This document shows positions 7,587 to 16,640 of a stretch of DNA of 64,000 bases, one piece after another. Within the stretch, counting starts at the first letter, position 1; every line of letters begins with the position of its first letter. This DNA comes from Methanoculleus receptaculi (GTDB taxonomy: Archaea > Halobacteriota > Methanomicrobia > Methanomicrobiales > Methanoculleaceae), in the NCBI RefSeq assembly GCF_033472595.1, contig NZ_CP137642.1, positions 496,001 to 560,000 of the forward strand. The letters run 5' to 3'. The notes under the pieces were generated by a model. The model worked only from the letters and a program-made list of their open reading frames with translations, was not told the DNA's origin and searched no databases. The position numbers were made by a program, and so were the translations under genes.

Positions 7587-8203
7587 TCACATTCGCCCCG
7601 CCACCGGCAGAGCGATTCGGCAGGCGCCGGCGATGAACTCCGGGAGCCCGGTGAGGTGGCCATGGCTTTTCGGTGTCCTGCAACCGCCCGTCGGGCAGAG
7701 ATAGGACGGCGGGTATTATCTAATTTATCATTCTTAAGATTAAGTGCTACATCATCAAATATATATAACACCAATCCCCGACGGTCTCGCCATCCCGGTT
7801 TTTGCCGTCCGGTCAATCCCGGATCCGCTGTCATGCCGGGCAGTGCCCGGGGAAACATTCGATACGAGAAAAACCGGGTTTGTTGAACCCCTTCCCCGCC
7901 TGCGCCCGGCGATAGCGGTTCCCGGGCGCTGCGGTTCACCGGTCTATGTACCTGACGGTGCTCCTTGCTCCTGTTCTGGCGAACCATCGCTTAACCCGCG
8001 TAACAACATGACAGTGATTTCTTCCAGAAATTTAGATCTGATCCCGGACACGGCTTTCACGGGGCAATCACCACTCACTGCCCGCCTCTCATTGAGCGCC
8101 GGGTGGTGCGCTGGTCTACGAGAGATGTTTGATGGGGGCGATTTTGAGGGGTTCCAAAATTGTTCGTGCAAAAAAAGAACTTTTGCTCTCCTATTGCCGC
8201 TGC
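7587..8203. other. Long spacer, no supported gene
   Basis: About 620 bases. Open frames of 80-160 codons occur on both strands, but they lack family-like sequence, a start context and hydrophobic patterning, and they overlap one another; I treat them as chance in GC-rich DNA. Bases 7717-7775 are AT-rich with TATATATAAC at 7761-7770, a possible plus-strand promoter without an obvious gene behind it. The last 40 bases hold the A-run that acts as a T-run for the minus-strand gene ending at 8204. Confidence 0.5.
8162..8188 (-). terminator. T-rich terminator of the SelB-like gene
   Basis: Read on the minus strand, about 15-40 bases after the stop at 8204 the sequence is GCAAAAGTTCTTTTTTTGCACGAAC, with seven consecutive T and a short GTTC/GAAC pairing. 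Typical of archaeal oligo-T termination. Confidence 0.45.
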
Positions 8204-9169
8204 TCATGAGAGTTCAATATGTCCGGCGATCCTGAGTTTCCCGCCCTCGAGATAGTGGAGCACCGCCCTGTCATCCGGGAGGTAGACAAGGTCTTTCTCA
8301 AGCGCAAGCGTAAGCATCGGTCTTCGCCAGTCCCCGTCGTCCTGCACCGCCTCGACCCGCGCCGGTATGAACTGCATCCAGTGGCCGAGGTGGAGCACCA
8401 TGCCGCGCGCAATAGGCGCCGGCCAGTACCTGACCAGGGTTGCCCGCGCTTTGAGTCCCGTCCCGACGCGGATGGCGGGATCAGTTGATAGGACGTAGCC
8501 GCGATCGAGGTCGCCGGACTCGATGTTCTTGAGCGCGAGCCCCACACGGTCGCCCTCTGCGGCCCAATCAAAGTCGTCATCGTGCTTCTGGATCGAGCGC
8601 ACCGTGACCACGCGTTCTCCGGGATAGACCGTCATGGTATCGTGTTTCCTGATACCGCCCCGCACAACGCCGCCGAGGATGACTGTCCCTATTCCGCGGA
8701 CGTTGAAGTGGTGATCTATGGTCACCGTTCCAGTGGCGCCTGGCTCTGGCGGGACGGGTCTACGGGCGTGCGCCCTGGCGATCAGCCGTTCACGAAGCGC
8801 TATAGGGTCGTCGTCGACGAACTCGTAGCCTTCGAGCACCGTCCCCCGGAGCAGCGGTGCAAGATCCGCAGGGGTGAGGTAGTTTTTGAGTATTATGCTG
8901 CCATGCTCCACCCCTGCCTCATCGAGCATGAGCACCCACTCCCCGAAGATCGCGGTGATCTCACTCACCACTACGAGGGCCTCGTCAGCCATCGACGCAG
9001 CGTAAAAGAGCGGAGCCAGGCGCTCCGGGTAGCGCGCAGGCTCGATTAAGGTGACGGTATCCTCGCCTTTCTTCAGGTTATAAAAGATGATATCGGACTC
9101 CGTGCCCTTCTTCCCGAGGTCCTTTGCGTAACCCGCGGGGCCGAGCACGGCAACATTCAGGTTGCCCAT
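8204..9169 (-). CDS. SelB/EF-Tu-like protein with degenerate G domain
   Basis: 321 residues. The middle part (about 145-225) is a clear translation-factor domain 2 (TVTIDHHFNVRGIGTVILGG, GERVVTVRSIQ), closest to SelB, and domain 3-like strands follow. The N-terminal G domain is degenerate: the P-loop is replaced by GPAGYAKDLGKKGTES, and neither DxxG nor NKxD is visible. This matches the described archaeal SelB-like family (aSelBL), which has lost normal GTPase motifs and whose function is unknown. No selenocysteine gene is evident nearby; FwdB here carries Cys. It is transcribed divergently from the btu-type operon. Confidence 0.65.
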   Translation of the reverse strand: MGNLNVAVLGPAGYAKDLGKKGTESDIIFYNLKKGEDTVTLIEPARYPERLAPLFYAASMADEALVVVSEITAIFGEWVLMLDEAGVEHGSIILKNYLTPADLAPLLRGTVLEGYEFVDDDPIALRERLIARAHARRPVPPEPGATGTVTIDHHFNVRGIGTVILGGVVRGGIRKHDTMTVYPGERVVTVRSIQKHDDDFDWAAEGDRVGLALKNIESGDLDRGYVLSTDPAIRVGTGLKARATLVRYWPAPIARGMVLHLGHWMQFIPARVEAVQDDGDWRRPMLTLALEKDLVYLPDDRAVLHYLEGGKLRIAGHIELS

Positions 9170-9230
9170 ATGCCAGATCTCTTCGCTCTTGCGGGCTATG
9201 AGTTTTGCTCCATCCGGTTGGGATGGGCAT

Positions 9231-9288
9231 ACCCCCTTTCAACCCAAATAGATTTTTACAAAGTAAACTTAATTTTTATACCATACCT
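9231..9288 (+). promoter_or_regulatory. Promoter of the btuC-btuD-btuF cluster
   Basis: An AT-rich stretch precedes the permease start: TTTTTACAAAGTAAACTTAA, then TTTTTATACC just before ATG 9289. The TATA-like AAACTTAATTTTTATA lies so close to the ATG that the transcript may be nearly leaderless. No corrinoid riboswitch-like structure is evident. Confidence 0.5.
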
Positions 9289-10239
9289 ATGCGGAGGACG
9301 GCACCGCTAACCATCCTGGCACTCATCTGCGCCCTTATCATCAGCGCGGGCTGTGCAGTCACTCTCGGGCCCGCAGGCATCCCGCTTAAAACTCTCCTCT
9401 CTTCACCGAACACCTGGATGATCTTCTGGGACGTCCGTCTTCCCCGCGTCTTCACCGCGGCGCTGGTCGGTTGCGGGCTTGCCGTGGCGGGCACGACAAT
9501 GCAGGGACTCTTCCGGAACCCCATGGCAGACCCGTACATCATCGGCACCTCCTCTGGGGGGGCGCTCGGGGCCACGATTGCAATCGTCCTCCTCGCCGGC
9601 AGCGGCCGTCCAGTACTCGCGTTCCTTGGGGCGATCGCCGCAACCTTCACCGTCTACTTCATCGCCCGGAGCGGCGGGAAGGTCCCGGTCGAGACGCTCC
9701 TCCTCTCCGGTGTCGCTCTCTCAACGCTTCTTTCAGCTCTCCTCTCCTTTTTGATGTATACCGCAGGGCGGAGCCTCCACCAGATCATGTTCTGGCTGAT
9801 GGGCGGATTCTGGAACGTATCCTGGAACGACTTCTTCATATCTCTCCCCATCCTGATGGGGTGTGGAGGGATCTACCTCTTCGCACGGGACCTAAACGTT
9901 CTCTCATTGAACGAGGAGGATGCGATCCATCTCGGGGTGAACGTCGAGCAGGTGAAAGGGATCCTCCTTGCCCTGAGCGCGTTCGTGACAGGGATAGCCG
10001 TTGCAGTGGCTGGATCGATAGGGTTCATCGGGCTGATCACGCCGCATCTCATGCGTCTTATCGTCGGGCCAGACCACCGCCTCCTCATCCCGGCGGCCGC
10101 GCTTGCCGGGGCCATCCTCCTTCTCTGGTCAGACACCCTTACCCGGACGTTTACAAACGACATGCCGGTCGGGATCATAACCGCATGTTTCGGTGCACCT
10201 TTCTTCATATACCTCCTGCGGAGCCGGATGAGAGCATGA
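9289..10239 (+). CDS. btuC: ABC transporter permease, FecCD/BtuC family
   Basis: 316 residues with about ten membrane helices. It shows the family blocks RLPRVFTAALVGCGLAVAG, QGLFRNPMADPYIIG and GSIGFIGLITPHLMRLIVG (the coupling-helix region). Such permeases import corrinoids, haem or iron-siderophores. I chose ATG 9289 rather than the upstream open frame because hydrophobicity begins there and the promoter lies just upstream. The neighbours (ATPase, BtuF-like binding proteins, transcobalamin-like surface proteins) favour a corrinoid substrate, but an iron chelate cannot be excluded. Confidence 0.87.
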   Translation: MRRTAPLTILALICALIISAGCAVTLGPAGIPLKTLLSSPNTWMIFWDVRLPRVFTAALVGCGLAVAGTTMQGLFRNPMADPYIIGTSSGGALGATIAIVLLAGSGRPVLAFLGAIAATFTVYFIARSGGKVPVETLLLSGVALSTLLSALLSFLMYTAGRSLHQIMFWLMGGFWNVSWNDFFISLPILMGCGGIYLFARDLNVLSLNEEDAIHLGVNVEQVKGILLALSAFVTGIAVAVAGSIGFIGLITPHLMRLIVGPDHRLLIPAAALAGAILLLWSDTLTRTFTNDMPVGIITACFGAPFFIYLLRSRMRA

Positions 10240-11492
10240 AACCTATCGAGATCATCGGTGTCGACGTATCCTACGGGGCAAAGAAGATCCTGGAGGAGAT
10301 CTCGTTCCATGTAGATAAGGGCGAGATCCTCGGGATCATCGGACCGAACGGATCGGGGAAGACGACACTGCTCAGGGCGATGAGCCGGGTTGTTGCAAGG
10401 GACCGTGGGGAGATTCTTCTTGACAGCCACGACCTGGATACCCTGGGGCACCGTGAACTTGCGCGCCGGGTTGCGGTCGTCCCGCAGGACATATCGATTG
10501 GTTTCGACTACACGGTGCGTGATGTCGTCATGATGGGCAGGCACCCCCACATCGGGAGGCTTGCCTCCGAGACGGCACGGGACGTGGAGATCTGTGAGCG
10601 CGCCATGCGCCTTGCAAACGTCGCGCACCTGGCTGGCGCATCGGTGCACGATATCAGCGGTGGGGAGCGCCAGAGGGTGCTCATAGCCCGGGCGCTTGCA
10701 CAGGAGCCAGAGATCCTCCTGCTCGACGAGGCGACATCGAACCTGGATGTCAGCCACCAGGTTGAGATCCTTAACATCATCCGTGACCTGGCCGGGGGTA
10801 TCGCGGTGGTCAGCGTCTTCCACGACCTCAACCTGGCTGCGTACTACTGTGATCGACTGCTGCTCCTCAAAGACCGGAAGGTCTACGCCACCGGGGCGCC
10901 TGCGGACGTCCTCACATGCGAGAACATCCGCGAGATCTTCGGGATGGAGACGCTTGTCAGGCCACACCCTCTGACCGGGAGACCCTATGTCCTGCCGGTC
11001 TACACCAAAACCACGGGTGCCGGGGTGAACCGGCGGGTGCATCTCGTCTGCGGTGGGGGGACAGGGTCTGATATACTTTACCTGCTCCGTGCTGCGGGGT
11101 TCACGGTAACCTGCGGCGTCCTAAACGTCCTGGACACGGATTACGGAACGGCCGTGCACCTTGGTATCCCCGTCGTTGCAGAACCGCCGTTTCACGGCAT
11201 AACCACGGCATCCCTTGCGGCCGTCAGGGAGTGGCTTGACCGGGCGGATGCCATCGTCGTGACGGCAATGCCTATAGGTCCCGGAAACCTCGACAACATT
11301 CGTGTGCTGCTCGATTACCCTGAAAAACCCCTCTTTCTCTACTCCGGGAACGGCAGCGTCCGGATGGAGGACTGCACCGGGGGCGAGGCGGATAAGGTTC
11401 TTGCGGAGATTGAGGCGCGGGGGGCGGTGAGGGTCGGGGGAGCGGAGGTTCTCATCACCCTCCTCTCGCAGCAGCAGATCGGTCGGGAGTGA
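10236..11492 (+). CDS. btuD: ABC transporter ATPase of BtuD type with C-terminal extension
   Basis: 418 residues. Residues 1-250 are a standard ATPase: Walker A GPNGSGKTT, Q-loop VVPQD, signature ISGGERQR, Walker B ILLLDEATSNLD and the switch His in FHDLNL. The C-terminal ~160 residues (from about 262) form an extra Rossmann-like domain (VHLVCGGGTGSDILYLL ... ADAIVVTAMPIGPGNLDN). A similar extension is known in some archaeal BtuD-type proteins; its role is unclear and regulation by ligand is only a guess. ATG 10236 overlaps the permease stop by 4 bp. The same frame is open far upstream, but that part is the shadow of the permease. Confidence 0.88.
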   Translation: MKPIEIIGVDVSYGAKKILEEISFHVDKGEILGIIGPNGSGKTTLLRAMSRVVARDRGEILLDSHDLDTLGHRELARRVAVVPQDISIGFDYTVRDVVMMGRHPHIGRLASETARDVEICERAMRLANVAHLAGASVHDISGGERQRVLIARALAQEPEILLLDEATSNLDVSHQVEILNIIRDLAGGIAVVSVFHDLNLAAYYCDRLLLLKDRKVYATGAPADVLTCENIREIFGMETLVRPHPLTGRPYVLPVYTKTTGAGVNRRVHLVCGGGTGSDILYLLRAAGFTVTCGVLNVLDTDYGTAVHLGIPVVAEPPFHGITTASLAAVREWLDRADAIVVTAMPIGPGNLDNIRVLLDYPEKPLFLYSGNGSVRMEDCTGGEADKVLAEIEARGAVRVGGAEVLITLLSQQQIGRE

Positions 11493-11556
11493 CCCCGCAC
11501 CCGCTGCATTGGGTCGCCGGTCCGGGAAAATCATTACGCTCAATGGGAGTCTATTG

Positions 11557-12630
11557 ATGGTTATGCGACCCATACGCCTGATACCTCCTGTATCGTTTCT
11601 CATACTGCTCTTGCTTCTCGCCGCTGCAGCGGGTGCTGTGCCTCCGACCCCCGGCGTGCCACCAGTAGCGATGGAAACGGCCGATGGCGGCCGAAGCGTA
11701 ACGCTGACCGACGATCTCGGGGAGACCGTCGTCATAGAAGGAACCCCGCAGAGGATCGTATCGCTTGCGCCCTCCAACACCGAGATACTGTATGCCATCG
11801 GGCTTGAGGATCGTGTGGTCGCCGTCACCGACTACTGTGACTACCCTCCGGAAACAGCCGGTAAACCAACGGTTGGTGGGTTCAGCACGGTCAACATCGA
11901 GAAGGTGATCGTGATGAACCCGGATCTCATCCTTGCCGCGCCTGCCAATACGGAAGAGATCATCGATCGGCTGCGCTCGCTGGGGCTGACCGTTGTCACA
12001 CTCGATCCCCAGGCGATCGAGGACGTTCTGCATGACATCGAGTTTCTCGGCAGGGTGACCGGCAATGAGGCGGAGGCCTCGGCGCTTGTCGACGAACTTC
12101 GGGCGCGCATCGATGCAGTGGTTGCAGGGACTGGAAACCTCACAGAACGCCCTTCTGTTGCCCATGTCATCTGGTATGACCCACTGTGGGTCAGCGGCAG
12201 TGATACGTTCCAGGACGAGGTCATAACGCTGGCCGGGGGGATGAATGCGTTTGGTTCGCTTGAAGGCTGGAGTATCGTAAGCCTCGAGGAGTTCATCACC
12301 ACCGACCCCGATTGTATCCTGGTCAGTTCTGGCAGCGGTATGGGCCAGGAGGGTTACGATGCCGTCTACAACTACATCGTGAACGAACCCCGCCTCCAGA
12401 ACCTTGATGCGGTCAGGGAAGGCCGCGTCTACGTCGTCGATGCCGATGTAGTCAGCCGCGGAGGGCCGAGGATCGTGGACGCGCTGGAAGAGGTGGCGGC
12501 CATTCTCCACGGGGAAACCCCGGCGCCGACCGTTCCGAAGACCACCAATGCGCCAGAGTCAGGGGGATTTGGTCTGATCCCGATCGTTTCTGCCCTGTTT
12601 GCTGTAATCCTGCTCTGGAGGGATCGGTAG
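11557..12630 (+). CDS. btuF: Corrinoid/iron-chelate binding protein, BtuF family, membrane-anchored
   Basis: 357 residues. An N-terminal signal/anchor helix (IRLIPPVSFLILLLLLAAAAG) is followed by a BtuF/FepB periplasmic-binding fold from about residue 55: VTLTDDLGETVVIEGTPQRI, then SLAPSNTEILYAIG, VWYDP-like VIWYDPLWVSG and SRGGPRIVDALEEVAA. A second hydrophobic segment at the C-terminus (GFGLIPIVSALFAVILLWRD) would anchor it to the cell surface. ATG 11557 has a GGGAG site 8 bases upstream. It closely resembles the binding domain fused in the 16640-18628 gene. Confidence 0.87.
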   Translation: MVMRPIRLIPPVSFLILLLLLAAAAGAVPPTPGVPPVAMETADGGRSVTLTDDLGETVVIEGTPQRIVSLAPSNTEILYAIGLEDRVVAVTDYCDYPPETAGKPTVGGFSTVNIEKVIVMNPDLILAAPANTEEIIDRLRSLGLTVVTLDPQAIEDVLHDIEFLGRVTGNEAEASALVDELRARIDAVVAGTGNLTERPSVAHVIWYDPLWVSGSDTFQDEVITLAGGMNAFGSLEGWSIVSLEEFITTDPDCILVSSGSGMGQEGYDAVYNYIVNEPRLQNLDAVREGRVYVVDADVVSRGGPRIVDALEEVAAILHGETPAPTVPKTTNAPESGGFGLIPIVSALFAVILLWRDR

Positions 12631-12780
12631 GTTCGAAATAGTTTGACCCGGGCGGGGGGGCCAATATTTAGCGCGAGAGTTCCTGTTCGAGGGGTGCTGC
12701 AAAGTCCCACATTTTCTCTGTTTATCAACTTATAATAGCCCGTAGAGATGCCTGGTGACCTCCAGGAGCCAGGTTGAGGT

Positions 12781-12863
12781 TTGGTTACATAAGCAAATTA
12801 TATGTAGTTATATAAAATTAAATTTGCAAAGTTTTATTAATTTAGATAAAGTGTACTTGTACT
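12781..12863 (+). promoter_or_regulatory. AT-rich promoter before the surface-protein genes
   Basis: After a 150-bp GC-rich spacer following the BtuF gene, about 80 bases are strongly AT-rich (ACATAAGCAAATTATATG, then TTATTAATTTAGATAAAGTG) directly before ATG 12864. TATA-like TTATATAAA at 12809-12817 is a candidate. This suggests the three surface-protein genes can be transcribed separately from btuCDF. Confidence 0.55.
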
Positions 12864-15800
12864 ATGAGGCCTAAACGGTTGCTCCCCTTTGCGGGATCTA
12901 TTGTCCTTTTGTTACTGCTCGTTGGGGTGGCGAGTGCATCATATCCAATGTTCCACTACGATCAGCAGCGGACCGGCTACGTCCCCGAAGAAGGGCCGCA
13001 GACAGATGCCCTCCTCTGGATTGCGGAGACCGCTGAATGGGCCGATGGTTCACCTGCGGTGTATAACGGAAAAGTCTTCGTCCCGACCTGGCCTGATATG
13101 AACTTCGGCGAAGCCAACCCGATGGGGCTTGTCTGCTATGACGCCGTCACCGGGGTGGAGGTCTGGACGAATGAACTTGGCGGCGTCAGCGTTGGTTCCG
13201 TCTCGGGGGTCGCCGTCGCTGACGGTTATGTCTACCTCGGCGGGACCGATGGACGTCTCTACTGCATCGATGAAGAGACGGGAGATACACTCTGGGTGAG
13301 CGATCGGATCGACACCACCGGCTATTTTGGGCTCTCGTCATCGCCTCTTGTCTACGAAGGAAAAATCTACGCCCTCTCTGCTTCAGATGGCGTGCTGCAT
13401 GCCTTCGATCCTGATGGTACCGAAGCCTGGAGATTTGAAACGGGTAAGGGTGTGATCTACTTCACCTCTCCTGCAGGCTACGATGGAAAGATCTACTGCG
13501 CAGGAAACAGGAGCCAGATCTTCTGCATCGACCCTGCAGCGCAGACCGCCATCTGGAGATTTAATCAGGGGGGATCGGTAAAGTCTTCGCCGGTCATCGG
13601 AGCGGACGGAACAGTTTACTTCACCACCTCGTCGCGGTGCTACGCCCTCGACGGCAGCACAGGCACAGAGCGCTGGAACAGTTCCGTGACCGGGACGATG
13701 TCGACCCCTGTCATTGCTGACGGTTATATCTATGTAGGGGCTTATGATGGCCTCCACTGCCTGGACGCCTCGACCGGTGAGGAGGAATGGCATTTCCAGG
13801 CAAAAGAGGTAAACGTTGCACCGGTTGTTGCCGGCAACCTCGTCTACGCCGCGACAAACGAGGAGACAGGAACCCTGTATGCGGTGGACGCCGAGACCGG
13901 CGAACCGGTCTGGTCATACTCCCTCGAAGCCCCTGGCGACGGGACGTTCTCTGCGTTCTACACATCATCTCCCGCTGTATCGGGCGGTGTTCTCTACATC
14001 GGAGCCGAGAACAACCGCTTCTACGCCTTCGGGGAAGGAGAGGTACCGGAACCTGCGTTTACCGGATGGAGCGGAACTGTCAGCCTGACAGACGGCCAGA
14101 CCTTCGAGGTCACGCCGTTCAACAACGAGAGTGCCGTCTACACCATCAACCGGACATCAGCGCTCGGGGCTCTCGATGCCGCCGCAACGAAAGGCGGGTT
14201 TAACTACACAATCCAGGAGACCACCTGGGGTCTGTTCCTCTATTCCATCGGCGGTATCGCCTACAACGATACTACATGGGACTCCTGGCTCTATTCGGTC
14301 AACGGGGTGCCTGCAGAGGTCGGTGCCGCCGATTACTCTCTCAAGGATGGGGATCTTGTCACCTGCTGGTATGGTCCCTGGGGTTCATCGCCAGAAACCG
14401 CCCGTGCGGCGGTCAACATTACCGTCTCCATCCCGCTGCCTCCTGCATCGGTCACCACGCTATGGAACGGGACGGTGACCTTGATAGAAGGTGAGACCTT
14501 CCAGTTCGTCCCCCCGAACAACGAAAGTGCCTCGTACACGATTAACCGCACCACTGACCTCGGGGCTCTCGATGCCGCCGCAGTTCGCGGGAACTTTACC
14601 TTCAACGCCTCCGATGCCTGGTACGCATCTTATGGGTCGTTCCTGCTCGAGGATATCGCCGGCATCGCAAACGAGGACTGGACAGAGGAGAACGCGCGGT
14701 CATGGAGCATCTTCATCAACGGTGCGGCGGCATCCGCAGGGCTCGGAGCGAACACCCTCGCAGACGGCGACAGGCTCGCCTTCTACTACTGCCCCGCGGA
14801 TCCAGACACGTATGCCCCGCTCATAGACCAGGCCGATTACGCCGTCATTATCGACGTCACCCTTCGCGACTTTGCGTGGGAGGGAACTGTCAGCCTGACA
14901 GACGGCCAGACCTTCGAGGTCACGCCGTTCAACAACGAGAGTGCCGTCTACACCATCAACCGGACATCAGCGCTCGGGGCTCTCGATGCCGCCGCAACGA
15001 AAGGCGGGTTTAACTACACAATCCAGGAGACCACCTGGGGTCTGTTCCTCTACTCCATTGGCGGTATCGCCTACAACGATACTACATGGGACTCCTGGCT
15101 CTATTCGGTCAACGGGGTGCCTGCAGAGGTCGGTGCCGCCGATTACTCTCTCAGGGAGGGGGACGTCGTCACATACTGGTATGGTCCCTGGGGTTCATCG
15201 CCAGAAACCGCCCGTGCGGCAGTCAACATCACCGTCTCCATCCAGGCATCGGGTGGCGGTGGTGGCGGAGATGGCGGTGGCGGCGGCGATTCGTCACCCT
15301 CCTGGGTCAGCGTCACCCTTGCAGCGGGCACATTCAACATCACCCCTACGAACAGTGGAAAGACCTACACGGTCGATCGACAGACCGCGCTGGGGGCCCT
15401 CGATGCAACGGGGATCGCATACACCATCAACGACGCTTATTACCAGGAGTATGGCTCGCTCTTCATCGACTCCATCCGGGGCAGGGCGAACGAAGGGACC
15501 GCGGGCTGGATGTACCAGGTGAACGGTGAAAGCCCTGGCGTCGGTGCAAACGCATATGCCGTCCAGAACGGCGATGAGGTTGTCTTCTTCTGGAGCGAGA
15601 GTATGAGTTCAACCCCGGCAACCTCGCGGGATACCATCTTCATCAGGGTCGTGACCCCGGGGTCGTCGTCCGGTGGTTCCGGATCGGGTTCATCAGGAAG
15701 CGGTTCCGGCGGTTCGGGTTCCACATCGACCACCACGACCACGGGAACCGGTGAACCAGGAGAGGTCCTCTCGTTCTCCCTCGGGTTACCGGCAGGGGCC

Positions 15801-16640
15801 ACAGTTAAACTCGGAGAATGGGGTCAGAGTTTCTCGATTGATCTCACCGCAGGAGATAGATCCACGGAACAGGTAAACGTATCAGGAAACACCGTCATCA
15901 TCAACCGGGAAGGTGTAAAACTGGTCATCACCGCCCGGAACATCGATAAGAAAGGTGGCCTGGCCGCGGGCCTGGTAGAGCGTGTCACGGCATCGGTCGG
16001 CCCCGTCAGGGCCAATTTCAGCACTACGGGCGTTATCGCTGCATCAGTAAACCTAAACCTCACAGGCATCCCTGGGGACGGCCAGATCAGGATCTCCCTG
16101 AATGAGACCCCCGATGCAGAGACAGCGCGCGAATTCCATCTCGCCTCGGCAGAGAATGGCAAAGATGTCACCGCAGTTGCCTACAGCATGACCGTCACGC
16201 GGATCAACCTGGAGAACGGCAGAGATGTCGCGGGAGCGGTGATCACGATGACCATAAACCCTGCGTGGGTGGATGAGCACGGCGGTCTGGATGCCATAAG
16301 GATCGCGCGGTCTGCGGAGGACGGTACCTGCACCATACTTGATACCCGGCCAGCCGGGAGCGATGCAGATGGCAACCTGATCTTCGAAGCAGTATCTCCC
16401 AACGGTCTATCTACTTTCGGCCTTCTGGCGGTTGGGGTGGTCCCGGCCGCCGGGGCCGGAGGAGAGGAGGAGACCGGGGTGATCGCTCCGACCACCGCCC
16501 TGGGCAGTCTTGCCACCACACCAGAGATGCACAACACAGCGGCAAAGCTGCCCCTCTCATCACCGCTTCTCATTATCGGTGTGTGCACGATCCTGCTCGT
16601 GGGAGCGGCATACCTCATCATCAAGCGGAGGAGAACCTGA
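12864..16640 (+). CDS. Surface protein: beta-propeller plus four DUF4430 (transcobalamin beta-domain-like) repeats
   Basis: 1258 residues. Signal peptide 1-25; PQQ-type beta-propeller about 30-395 (repeats such as LYCIDEETGDTLWVSD and LYAVDAETGEPVWSYS); four DUF4430 domains at about 402-525, 533-665, 672-795 and 815-930. Each carries the pattern YTINRTSALGALDAA ... GLFLYSIGGI ... SWLYSVNGVPAEVGA ... DGDLVTCWYG. A Gly/Ser/Thr linker, a beta-rich region and a C-terminal membrane helix with RRR tail (about 1232-1258) follow. DUF4430 resembles the C-terminal domain of transcobalamin/intrinsic factor, which contacts B12. Lying after btuCDF, it probably captures corrinoids or another ligand outside the cell; that is inference. 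Its stop overlaps the next start. Confidence 0.82.
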   Translation: MRPKRLLPFAGSIVLLLLLVGVASASYPMFHYDQQRTGYVPEEGPQTDALLWIAETAEWADGSPAVYNGKVFVPTWPDMNFGEANPMGLVCYDAVTGVEVWTNELGGVSVGSVSGVAVADGYVYLGGTDGRLYCIDEETGDTLWVSDRIDTTGYFGLSSSPLVYEGKIYALSASDGVLHAFDPDGTEAWRFETGKGVIYFTSPAGYDGKIYCAGNRSQIFCIDPAAQTAIWRFNQGGSVKSSPVIGADGTVYFTTSSRCYALDGSTGTERWNSSVTGTMSTPVIADGYIYVGAYDGLHCLDASTGEEEWHFQAKEVNVAPVVAGNLVYAATNEETGTLYAVDAETGEPVWSYSLEAPGDGTFSAFYTSSPAVSGGVLYIGAENNRFYAFGEGEVPEPAFTGWSGTVSLTDGQTFEVTPFNNESAVYTINRTSALGALDAAATKGGFNYTIQETTWGLFLYSIGGIAYNDTTWDSWLYSVNGVPAEVGAADYSLKDGDLVTCWYGPWGSSPETARAAVNITVSIPLPPASVTTLWNGTVTLIEGETFQFVPPNNESASYTINRTTDLGALDAAAVRGNFTFNASDAWYASYGSFLLEDIAGIANEDWTEENARSWSIFINGAAASAGLGANTLADGDRLAFYYCPADPDTYAPLIDQADYAVIIDVTLRDFAWEGTVSLTDGQTFEVTPFNNESAVYTINRTSALGALDAAATKGGFNYTIQETTWGLFLYSIGGIAYNDTTWDSWLYSVNGVPAEVGAADYSLREGDVVTYWYGPWGSSPETARAAVNITVSIQASGGGGGGDGGGGGDSSPSWVSVTLAAGTFNITPTNSGKTYTVDRQTALGALDATGIAYTINDAYYQEYGSLFIDSIRGRANEGTAGWMYQVNGESPGVGANAYAVQNGDEVVFFWSESMSSTPATSRDTIFIRVVTPGSSSGGSGSGSSGSGSGGSGSTSTTTTTGTGEPGEVLSFSLGLPAGATVKLGEWGQSFSIDLTAGDRSTEQVNVSGNTVIINREGVKLVITARNIDKKGGLAAGLVERVTASVGPVRANFSTTGVIAASVNLNLTGIPGDGQIRISLNETPDAETAREFHLASAENGKDVTAVAYSMTVTRINLENGRDVAGAVITMTINPAWVDEHGGLDAIRIARSAEDGTCTILDTRPAGSDADGNLIFEAVSPNGLSTFGLLAVGVVPAAGAGGEEETGVIAPTTALGSLATTPEMHNTAAKLPLSSPLLIIGVCTILLVGAAYLIIKRRRT
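14072..14434 (+). repeat. Near-identical DUF4430 repeat, copy 1
   Basis: Bases 14072-14434 and 14883-15245 are direct repeats 811 bp apart, identical by eye apart from a few changes (mainly near 14343-14370 versus 15154-15181). They encode DUF4430 domains 1 and 3. Domains 2 and 4 are diverged, so this pair was duplicated or converted recently. Confidence 0.9.
14883..15245 (+). repeat. Near-identical DUF4430 repeat, copy 2
   Basis: Partner of the repeat at 14072-14434, coding for the third DUF4430 domain of the surface protein. Confidence 0.9.

Noticed and set aside
7744-8235. 163-codon plus-strand frame in the spacer
   Set aside because: Composition is not protein-like, it has no ribosome-binding site, and it overlaps the terminator and end of the SelB-like gene.
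9170-9288. Cobalamin riboswitch upstream of btuC
   Set aside because: The AT-rich promoter sits directly before the start, leaving no room for the ~200-base leader such riboswitches need.
9471-10235. In-frame extension upstream of the BtuD ATPase giving a 673-residue frame
   Set aside because: It lies wholly inside the btuC permease gene in another frame, is rich in Arg/Pro/His, and the ATPase clearly begins at ATG 10236 with a 4-bp overlap.
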